A DNA stretch of 6,959 nucleotides from Massilia sp. (GTDB lineage Bacteria; Pseudomonadota; Gammaproteobacteria; Burkholderiales; Burkholderiaceae_D): the NCBI GenBank assembly GCA_003520365.1, contig DOUW01000442.1:1-6959 (forward strand). The letters are read 5' to 3'. The position numbers were made by a program, and so were the translations under genes. Shown piece after piece: positions 1 through 6,959 of the stretch (position 1 is the first letter of the stretch; each line of letters opens with the position of its first letter). The notes below the pieces were generated by a model. That model worked only from the letters and a program-made list of their open reading frames with translations, had not been told where the DNA came from and searched no databases.

Positions 1-510
1 TCTAGAAAACTCGTGGCGATTCACGAAGCACAACGCCAACGAGATGAGGCACGTGAAAGAGTAGAGCTGAGCGGGATGTTGCAAAGCATTTGTGCAGAGG
101 CCGAAACAGCACTCTTCTTTGCCAGCCAAGAAATCGGCCCCATGATTACTGATGGGCCCTCTGGAACACCGATTCGCGTCGTTTTTCCAATGGCCGAGGA
201 CTCTTTCCCAGTTTTTAACGCCTTCATTCCGCGACTGGGGGCGATCCCTGATCACGCTCTTCGGATCCGAATAATTGTTGCGTTTGGTCTTGCTAAAGGC
301 TTTGTTTTGACTACGGCTCATCACAACCAAATGGTTGAGGCTTTCGAGCTCGTAGAGGCGCAGCGCCTCATTTCCCCGACGCCAGAGATTAACCACGAGG
401 CGGCGCGGCAATTGCAGATCCTTACTCGGTACAGTGACAGCTTGCGTGATAGCTATCGCGCGGCGACTAAGGCGGCTCGGAATCTCGTTACTGAGCTGAA
501 GACCAGGTAG
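1..510 (+). CDS. hypothetical protein, 5' end probably outside the window
   Basis: I do not recognise a named family. The frame is open from base 1 to the TAG at 508-510. The first possible start inside the window is GTG at 13, which has no ribosome binding site, and the in-frame codons before it (TCT AGA AAA CTC) are sense, so the real start probably lies upstream. The visible product begins with a charged, helical stretch (repeated R, E and Q in the first ~20 residues after the GTG), then a mixed soluble domain, and ends in a basic helix (AAR..LVTELKTR). It resembles in general pattern small uncharacterised proteins that have one N-terminal membrane helix followed by a charged coiled segment; if so, the helix is missing here. 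That is inference. No signal peptide or catalytic motif is visible. Codon use is mixed at third positions, with many A/T-ending codons, unlike the genes from 775 onward, which suggests acquired DNA. Confidence 0.6.
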   Translation, partial: SRKLVAIHEAQRQRDEARERVELSGMLQSICAEAETALFFASQEIGPMITDGPSGTPIRVVFPMAEDSFPVFNAFIPRLGAIPDHALRIRIIVAFGLAKGFVLTTAHHNQMVEAFELVEAQRLISPTPEINHEAARQLQILTRYSDSLRDSYRAATKAARNLVTELKTR

Positions 511-654
511 CAGCAGTTTCTCGTCCCTGTATTTTGATCTCATCGAGTAGTCGAGAACTGCACATCGGCCGTGTGGGAACGTCTTAGAATCCCTGCGTGA
601 GCGTCTATGCATTTATGGCACTGTGTTGTTTGTAGTCGCGCTGGCACGGACGAA

Positions 655-661
655 AAGGAGG
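655..661 (+). promoter_or_regulatory. consensus ribosome binding site of the small ORF at 668
   Basis: AAGGAGG lies six bases before the ATG at 668. It is a full match to the anti-Shine-Dalgarno sequence at ideal spacing, and it is the main reason to take the small ORF seriously. Confidence 0.5.
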
Positions 662-667
662 AAAGGC

Positions 668-778
668 ATGCGTTGGAAAAGGGGGGGACTGGAAGTAGCC
701 GCCTGGGGCAATGCAGGAACGGCAAGGATCGGGCATACTGGCGGGATTTCCAAAATAACACCTGAGGAGTACGCATGA
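668..778 (+). CDS. candidate small ORF, 36 codons, overlapping the peroxiredoxin start (ATGA)
   Basis: No known family is recognised. The ORF starts at ATG 668 behind a perfect AAGGAGG with six-base spacing. It ends at TGA 776-778, which shares bases with the peroxiredoxin ATG at 775-777. The ATGA overlap is typical of translationally coupled genes. The predicted peptide starts MRWKRGGLEVAAWG and ends ISKITPEEYA; it is basic at the N-terminus, glycine- and alanine-rich, and has no membrane segment. The reading frame contains a run of seven G at 681-687. It could be a leader peptide that delivers ribosomes to the peroxiredoxin gene, or a chance ORF in a purine-rich leader, since the peroxiredoxin has its own GAGGAG site. 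Conservation has not been tested, so its status as a gene is unproven. Confidence 0.35.
   Translation: MRWKRGGLEVAAWGNAGTARIGHTGGISKITPEEYA
764..769 (+). promoter_or_regulatory. ribosome binding site of the peroxiredoxin gene
   Basis: GAGGAG ends five bases before the ATG at 775. It supports this start independently of any coupling to the small ORF upstream. Confidence 0.7.
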
Positions 779-1275
779 CCATCCAGATTGGCGAACAGCT
801 GCCGGAAGGCACCCTGGCCGAATTCATCGACACCGAAACCGAAGGCTGCACGCTCGGTCCAAACACCTTCTCGGTGGCGGATCTGGTCCGGGGCAAGAAG
901 ATCGCGATCTTCGGCCTGCCGGGCGCTTTCACCCCGACCTGCTCGGCCAAGCACGTGCCGGGCTTCGTCGAGAATGCCGAGGCCTTCAAGGCCAAGGGCG
1001 TCGACGAAATCTGGTGCATCTCGGTGAACGACGCCTTCGTCATGGGCGCCTGGGGCCGCGAGCAGAAGGCCACCGGCATCGTGCGCATGATGGCCGACGG
1101 GAACGCCGCCTTCACCAAGGCGCTGGGCCTGGATGCCGATTTCTCGAAGCACGGCATGGGCACGCGCTCGCAGCGCTACTCGATGCTGGTCGAGGACGGC
1201 GTGGTCAGGCAGCTGAACGTGGAGCAGGGCGGCTTCGAAGTGTCGAAGGCCGAAGCGCTGCTGGCCCAGATCTGA
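775..1275 (+). CDS. peroxiredoxin, Prx5-like (AhpC/TSA-redoxin superfamily)
   Basis: This is a cytoplasmic thiol peroxidase that reduces hydrogen peroxide and organic hydroperoxides. The 166-residue product is the normal length for a Prx5 single domain. The signature PGAFTPTCS is at residues 49-57, with Cys56 as the peroxidatic cysteine and Thr53 in the usual active-site position. The Prx5 segment VDEIWCISVND follows at 76-86, and GTRSQRYSMLVEDG at 129-142 supplies the conserved Arg (R131 or R134). The other cysteines are C25 and C81; none lies near residue 150, where the resolving cysteine of human PRDX5 sits, so the enzyme is probably of the 1-Cys type reduced by glutathione/glutaredoxin or another donor (inference). 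There is no signal peptide. The start is supported by GAGGAG at 764-769. It is a separate unit, closed by the terminator at 1298-1319. No OxyR site could be identified with confidence. Confidence 0.95.
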   Translation: MTIQIGEQLPEGTLAEFIDTETEGCTLGPNTFSVADLVRGKKIAIFGLPGAFTPTCSAKHVPGFVENAEAFKAKGVDEIWCISVNDAFVMGAWGREQKATGIVRMMADGNAAFTKALGLDADFSKHGMGTRSQRYSMLVEDGVVRQLNVEQGGFEVSKAEALLAQI

Positions 1276-1297
1276 TTTACATTTCCGCATTACCCGA

Positions 1298-1319
1298 CGG
1301 CGCCGCGGCGCCGTTTTTT
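1298..1319 (+). terminator. intrinsic terminator of the peroxiredoxin gene
   Basis: A perfect 16-base palindrome CGGCGCCGCGGCGCCG (1298-1313) is followed directly by six T (1314-1319), 22 bases after the peroxiredoxin stop. Stem plus U-tract is the textbook Rho-independent form. It sits only 14 bases before the next ATG on the same strand. Confidence 0.9.
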
Positions 1320-1333
1320 GTTTCGATTATCGT

Positions 1334-2215
1334 ATGAGTAAAGTCTCCGGCAACCTGCGCAGCATCTACGCGATGCTGATCGCCGTCTTCATGTTCTCGC
1401 TGATGGACACGGCGATGAAGCTGCTCGCCGCCCACTATCCGGCGATGCAGGTGGCGGCCTTGCGCTCGCTGTCCTCGCTGCCGCTGGTGTGCGCCTACGT
1501 CGCCTGGCGCGGCGGCTTCAAGACGATGCTGCGCGCGCGCTGGTCGCTGCACGTCCTGCGCGGCGCGCTCGGGATCGGCATGCTGGCGCTGTTCGCCTAT
1601 GGCCTCAAGCGACTCAGCCTGGCCGAAGCCTATTCGGTCTTCTTCATCGCGCCGGCCCTGATCACGGCGATGTCGGTGTTCTTCCTGAAGGAGCGCGTCA
1701 ACCTGGCGCGCTGGATCGCCATCGTGATCGGACTGGCCGGCGTGCTGGTGGTGCTGCGTCCGGAAGGCGGCGGCTTTCTGACCCTGGGCGGCCTGGCGGT
1801 GCTCGGCTCGGCCGTGTGCTACGCGATCTCGGCGATCGCCGCGCGCATCCTGGCGCGCACCGACAGCACCCAGCAGATGATGTTCTGGCTGATGCTGCTG
1901 ATGGCGCTCGGCGCCACGGCGCTGGCGGCGCCCGATTGGGTCGGCGTCGATCCCGGCCACCTGCTGCTGCTGTGCGGCCTGGCCGTGAGCGGCTTCTTCG
2001 GCCAGCTGGCGATCACCGAGGCCTTCAGCCACGGCGAAGCCTCCGTGGTCGCGCCTTTCGAGTATTCGGCCCTGGCCTGGGGCGTGGCGATCGACTGGCT
2101 GATGTGGAGTACGCTGCCGGACAGTTACACCATGATCGGCGCGGCCATCATCATCGGCAGCGGGTTGTACCTGATTCGCCACGAGAAGAGCCATTCGGAG
2201 TCTGAACATCCCTAG
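1334..2215 (+). CDS. EamA-type inner-membrane transporter of the drug/metabolite transporter (DMT) superfamily
   Basis: The 293-residue product has ten predicted membrane helices, at roughly residues 11-31, 38-58, 70-90, 97-117, 125-142, 150-171, 180-199, 207-227, 237-257 and 264-282. They form two tandem EamA halves (about 10-142 and 150-284). The first half ends with the family's typical AEAYSVFFIAPALIT..FFLKERV segment (97-122), and the second has the corresponding SVVAPFEYSALAWG stretch (237-250). The C-terminus is a short hydrophilic, His/Glu/Ser-rich tail. Family members export metabolites or amino acids, or act as permeases; the substrate cannot be read from the sequence. The ATG at 1334 has no Shine-Dalgarno sequence and lies 14 bases after a strong terminator, so its transcription start is unclear; ATG 1370 (Met13) is possible but would cut into helix 1. 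A 93-base gap separates it from lpxC. Confidence 0.92.
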   Translation: MSKVSGNLRSIYAMLIAVFMFSLMDTAMKLLAAHYPAMQVAALRSLSSLPLVCAYVAWRGGFKTMLRARWSLHVLRGALGIGMLALFAYGLKRLSLAEAYSVFFIAPALITAMSVFFLKERVNLARWIAIVIGLAGVLVVLRPEGGGFLTLGGLAVLGSAVCYAISAIAARILARTDSTQQMMFWLMLLMALGATALAAPDWVGVDPGHLLLLCGLAVSGFFGQLAITEAFSHGEASVVAPFEYSALAWGVAIDWLMWSTLPDSYTMIGAAIIIGSGLYLIRHEKSHSESEHP

Positions 2216-2296
2216 GCTTGTCGCGCGCGCGCATCGCTTGTTGACAGGGTTTCTATGCTGCAAGAAGCGGCCCCGGCAAGGTTCGAAAAGCACAGA

Positions 2297-2302
2297 TATA
2301 AT
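2297..2302 (+). promoter_or_regulatory. lpxC promoter -10 element
   Basis: A perfect TATAAT ends six bases before the lpxC ATG. Initiation normally falls about seven bases after the -10 box, which here is the A of the ATG (2309), so the transcript would be leaderless. The -35 is poor: at the right distance only CGGCAA (2274-2279, 17-base spacer) or GCAAGG is seen. The TTGACA at 2241-2246 is too far away to pair with this box. Confidence 0.55.
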
Positions 2303-2308
2303 CGGTCC

Positions 2309-3244
2309 ATGCTCAAACAACGAACCATCAAACAACTGGTGCGCACGACCGGTGTCGGTCTGCATTCGGGCCGCAAGGTCGAACTGACGCTGCGCCCGGC
2401 GCCCGTGGACACCGGCATCGTGTTCCGCCGCGTGGACCTCGACCCCATGGTCGAATTCCCGTCGAGCGCGGAAGTCGTCGGCGACACCCGCATGGCCTCG
2501 GTGCTGGTCAAGGATTCGGCGCGCGTCTCGACCGTCGAACACCTGATGTCGGCCTGCGCCGGCCTCGGCATCGACAATCTCTACATCGAAGTCACCGCCG
2601 AGGAAATCCCGATCATGGACGGCTCGGCCTCGTCCTTCGTCTTCCTGCTGCAGCAGTCCGGCGTCGAGGACCAGCCGGCGCCGAAGAAATTCATCCGCGT
2701 GCTGAAGGAAGTCGAAGTGCGCCAGGGGACCGGCAACAGCGAGAAGTGGGCAAAACTCAAACCCCACGACGGCTTCAAGCTCGACTTCTTCATCGAATTC
2801 AACCACCCGGCGGTGGACGGCACGATGCAGAACGCCTCGGTCGACTTCGCCCAGGTCTCCTACGTGCACGACGTGGCGCGCGCGCGCACCTTCGGCTTCA
2901 TGCAGGACGTGGAAAGCCTGCGCGGCATGGGCCTGGCGCGCGGCGGCTCGCTCGAGAACGCGATCGTGATGGACGAATACCGCATCCTGAACGCGGACGG
3001 CCTGCGCTACGACGACGAGTTCGTGCGCCACAAGATCCTCGACGCGATCGGCGACCTGTACTTGGTCGGGCACCCGCTGCTGGCGGCGTACGAAGCGCAC
3101 AAGTCGGGCCACGCGCTCAACAACGACCTGCTGCGCGCCCTGTTGGCGCGGCCGGACGCCTACGAGATCGTGACCTTCGACGCGGTCGACAGCGCGCCGC
3201 CGTCGTACGTGCGGCAGATGCGCGAGGAGTGGGCACTTACCTGA
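2309..3244 (+). CDS. lpxC: UDP-3-O-acyl-N-acetylglucosamine deacetylase
   Basis: LpxC is the zinc-dependent cytoplasmic deacetylase that catalyses the committed step of lipid A synthesis, turning UDP-3-O-acyl-GlcNAc into UDP-3-O-acyl-glucosamine. The product is 311 residues, close to the 305 of E. coli. Visible family motifs are [10 protein letters not shown] (12-21), STVEHLMSA (74-82) with catalytic Glu77 and zinc ligand His78, PIMDGSA (101-107), [12 protein letters not shown] (238-249) with zinc ligands His241 and Asp245, and HKSGHALNN (264-272) with the catalytic His268. The two-domain repeat architecture is intact. I chose ATG 2309 because [21 protein letters not shown] is the normal N-terminus; ATG 2255 would add 18 unrelated residues and spans the -10 box. 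There is no Shine-Dalgarno sequence. In E. coli LpxC abundance is set by FtsH proteolysis; whether that applies here is not shown by the sequence. Confidence 0.97.
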   Translation: MLKQRTIKQLVRTTGVGLHSGRKVELTLRPAPVDTGIVFRRVDLDPMVEFPSSAEVVGDTRMASVLVKDSARVSTVEHLMSACAGLGIDNLYIEVTAEEIPIMDGSASSFVFLLQQSGVEDQPAPKKFIRVLKEVEVRQGTGNSEKWAKLKPHDGFKLDFFIEFNHPAVDGTMQNASVDFAQVSYVHDVARARTFGFMQDVESLRGMGLARGGSLENAIVMDEYRILNADGLRYDDEFVRHKILDAIGDLYLVGHPLLAAYEAHKSGHALNNDLLRALLARPDAYEIVTFDAVDSAPPSYVRQMREEWALT

Positions 3245-3251
3245 GTAGTTT

Positions 3252-3394
3252 CGTAGGGTGGGCTCTCGAGCCCACGCGGTCGTACCGGTGCGTACCCGAA
3301 AGTGAATCGATTAGTGGGGCGATGGTAGAAGGTGTTGCGAAGTGCGCATGAGCGCGACGCGTGAATCCGCGTGGGCTCAAGAGCCCACCCTACG
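3252..3394. repeat. BIME-like doublet of two inverted REP units between convergent genes
   Basis: Two 28-base arms, 3252-3279 and 3367-3394, are inverted copies with a single mismatch (C3267 versus T in the complement of the right arm). Each arm is itself a hairpin: GTGGGCTC pairs with GAGCCCAC around a two-base loop (TC on the left, AA on the right). Each unit has GTAG just outside its hairpin (3253-3256; CTAC at 3390-3393 on the right). A GTAG/GGAG tetranucleotide beside an imperfect hairpin is the hallmark of REP elements moved by RAYT (TnpA-REP) transposases. The 87-base centre has no ORF. The element lies 7 bases after the lpxC stop and 51 bases from the dciA stop, the usual 3' location for REP doublets, where it may protect mRNA ends or help to end convergent transcription. 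No T-tract follows either arm. Confidence 0.8.
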
Positions 3395-3445
3395 CCCTTC
3401 GATACATTGATCGGCAGTCGTGCGACAGCGATCCGGCCGTCTGTC

Positions 3446-3916
3446 TTACCCCCGCCGCCGCTTCTCCGCCAGCCGCTTGACCGCCGCCACCAGCGCCGCG
3501 TTCTGCGGCGTATCCGGCAGGCTGTCTCCCAGCTCCTCGAAGGCGTGCACCGCCGTTTCCGGCAGTTCCAGCGTGCGCATTTCCACCTGTTCCGGCATGG
3601 CCCGCGTTACCTGCACCTTCAGGCGCAGCGAAACGACCTGCCAGCCGCGCCCCTGCAGGCTGGACTGCAGCTTCGGCAACTGCTGCTTCAGGCGCGCCGC
3701 GACGGCCGAGCTGGGCACGGCCAGCACCAGCACGCCTTCCTGGAACGACAGCACGTCGCAATTGCCGGCCATGGCCGGCAGCACCATGCCGACGTCGCGC
3801 TGCAGGTCGGCCATGCGCATGGCGGCCGGCAGCAGCCGCGCCATGCGCTCGTTCGAACGCAGGAAGTCGGTCGCTTCGAAAGAAGTCGGACGGTTGCGGG
3901 TGCCGTAGATATGCAT
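3446..3916 (-). CDS. dciA: DciA family protein (DUF721), putative DnaB helicase loader/operator
   Basis: The 156-residue product carries one DUF721 domain at about residues 26-103. The core LSFQEGVLVLAVPSSAVAAR (56-75), followed by LKQQLPKLQSSLQ (76-88) and ending VVSLRLKVQV (94-103), matches the family pattern: a short beta-hairpin, a helix with an A..ARLKQQLPKL-type segment, then a strand. DciA proteins bind the replicative helicase DnaB and DNA and are thought to be the ancestral helicase operators in bacteria lacking DnaC or DnaI. The C-terminal tail (104-156) is predicted helical and ends in a basic RLAEKRRRG, which could contact DNA (inference). The gene is divergent from secA and convergent with lpxC. 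The start ATG 3914-3916 gives MHIYGTRNRP; no Shine-Dalgarno sequence precedes it. Met25 is a weaker alternative that would leave the domain nearly at the N-terminus. Confidence 0.88.
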   Translation of the reverse strand: MHIYGTRNRPTSFEATDFLRSNERMARLLPAAMRMADLQRDVGMVLPAMAGNCDVLSFQEGVLVLAVPSSAVAARLKQQLPKLQSSLQGRGWQVVSLRLKVQVTRAMPEQVEMRTLELPETAVHAFEELGDSLPDTPQNAALVAAVKRLAEKRRRG

Positions 3917-4105
3917 GAGGACGCTAGGTGGGTGGGGTGTCGATCAACGCGCAACATACCATAGACTGCCCACGGCGTGCGTATCGAGCGTACAGCGGGA
4001 CGCACGGCTGGCGGCGAATGGGTGCAAGTCGATGCAATTTGATAACATTCTTTCTGGAACCAACCTTGTTATCCGGCCCATAAGCCCCAAGTGTGGCCGC
4101 ATCGC

Positions 4106-4195
4106 ATGATAAAATCAGTCGCTTTTTGCCTTGGGCGGTCTTCGGTGCGTATCGTTTTGATATCATCCCTGGCTCTTTTTGCGGCGTCTTTATAA
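4106..4195 (+). CDS. candidate 29-codon hydrophobic small ORF directly upstream of secA
   Basis: An ORF runs from ATG 4106 to TAA 4193-4195, ending 10 bases before the secA ATG. The peptide begins [15 protein letters not shown] and continues with a 14-residue hydrophobic stretch, [14 protein letters not shown]. Basic residues (K3, R11, R15) before a hydrophobic core resemble a signal peptide or a single membrane helix. An internal GTG at 4145 would give a 16-residue version, [16 protein letters not shown]. The position matches that of SecM, the secretion-monitoring arrest peptide upstream of E. coli secA, but no SecM arrest motif or length is present, so this is not a SecM homologue. Cautions: there is no Shine-Dalgarno sequence, T-rich DNA yields hydrophobic codons by chance, and a candidate -10 box (4107-4115) overlaps the ATG. 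Treat as a hypothesis. Confidence 0.3.
   Translation: MIKSVAFCLGRSSVRIVLISSLALFAASL
4107..4115 (+). promoter_or_regulatory. candidate extended -10 promoter for secA
   Basis: TGATAAAAT fits an extended -10 (TGn plus TAAAAT, five of six to consensus). It would give a secA leader of roughly 84 bases, rich in T runs (4123-4127, 4155-4158, 4176-4180). The -35 at 17 bases (CCAAGT, 4087-4092) is poor, as is common with extended -10 promoters. Confidence 0.4.
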
Positions 4196-4196
4196 G
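4189..4196 (+). promoter_or_regulatory. alternative -10 element close to the secA start
   Basis: TTTATAAG contains TATAAG (4191-4196, five of six). Initiation seven bases on would fall at 4203, three bases before the ATG, giving an almost leaderless secA mRNA like the predicted lpxC one. No convincing -35 is seen. It competes with the candidate at 4107-4115. Confidence 0.25.
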
Positions 4197-4205
4197 AAAC
4201 TTAGC

Positions 4206-6959
<2,754 letters not shown>

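Noticed and set aside
1..6. TCTAGA at the left edge as a functional site
   Set aside because: It is an XbaI recognition hexamer at the window end, which at most hints at a clone boundary; no biological role can be supported.
681..687. G7 tract as a phase-variation switch fusing the small ORF to the peroxiredoxin
   Set aside because: The peroxiredoxin frame has a TGA at 763-765 just before its ATG, so no slippage product could read through into the enzyme.
2222..2232. Alternating CG run (possible Z-DNA)
   Set aside because: It is eleven bases in a high-GC genome, expected by chance, with no link to a promoter or gene boundary function.
2241..2246. TTGACA as the -35 of the lpxC promoter
   Set aside because: It lies 50 bases before the TATAAT, and no -10 box is found 16-18 bases downstream of it (that position reads GAAGCG or similar).
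2255..2308. Longer lpxC start at ATG 2255
   Set aside because: It adds 18 residues not seen at the LpxC N-terminus, and the extension runs across the perfect TATAAT at 2297-2302. [10 protein letters not shown] from 2309 is the family-typical start.
1277..3112. 611-codon minus-strand open frame
   Set aside because: It lies antisense across the transporter and lpxC, and its His/Arg/Gln/Ala-rich translation is typical of the antisense of high-GC coding DNA.
3252..3394. Inverted repeats as a CRISPR unit, integron attC or tRNA-derived element
   Set aside because: There are only two arms, inverted rather than direct, with no spacers of repeat-array form, no attC R-box layout and no cloverleaf; REP doublet fits better.
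3915..4109. 64-codon plus-strand ORF upstream of secA as a SecM homologue
   Set aside because: It has no hydrophobic signal segment, no arrest motif and no ribosome site; it starts inside the dciA start region and ends 97 bases before secA.
3924..4166. 80-codon minus-strand ORF upstream of dciA
   Set aside because: It covers intergenic sequence, has no ribosome site or recognisable domain, and overlaps the candidate promoters; probably chance.

Overview
The window looks like a core chromosomal segment of a high-GC betaproteobacterium, most likely in the Oxalobacteraceae (Massilia/Duganella/Janthinobacterium group). This placement is inferred from strong G/C bias at third codon positions and from the cell-envelope gene set and order peroxiredoxin, DMT transporter, lpxC, dciA (reverse strand), secA. 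No rRNA, tRNA, CRISPR array, integrase or transposase gene is visible.

Layout. (1) Positions 1-510 hold the 3' part of an unrecognised gene that is less GC-rich than everything after it and runs off the left edge. (2) Positions 511-774 are mostly non-coding but include a 36-codon candidate small ORF (668-778) with a consensus Shine-Dalgarno sequence and an ATGA overlap with the next gene. (3) A Prx5-type peroxiredoxin (775-1275) ends in a clear intrinsic terminator. (4) A ten-helix EamA/DMT-family transporter (1334-2215) starts only 14 bases after that terminator. (5) lpxC (2309-3244), the committed step of lipid A synthesis, has a perfect TATAAT six bases before its ATG, so its mRNA is predicted to be leaderless or nearly so. 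(6) A 143-bp palindromic element of two inverted REP-like units (3252-3394) fills the convergent gap between lpxC and dciA. (7) dciA (DUF721), the putative DnaB helicase loader/operator, lies on the minus strand (3446-3916). (8) A 289-bp divergent region contains candidate secA promoters and a 29-codon hydrophobic small ORF ending 10 bases before secA. (9) secA (4206 to the right edge) is complete except for the last few codons of its C-terminal zinc-binding tail.

How the genes fit together. LpxC (outer-membrane lipid A), SecA (protein export motor) and DciA (replication) are housekeeping growth functions often found together near the division cluster in betaproteobacteria. The peroxiredoxin and transporter sit upstream as separate transcription units. 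No large unknown system is visible. The items most worth checking are the hydrophobic small ORF in front of secA, which sits where SecM lies in enterobacteria but is not a SecM homologue, the leaderless lpxC promoter, the SD-led small ORF before the peroxiredoxin, and the REP doublet.
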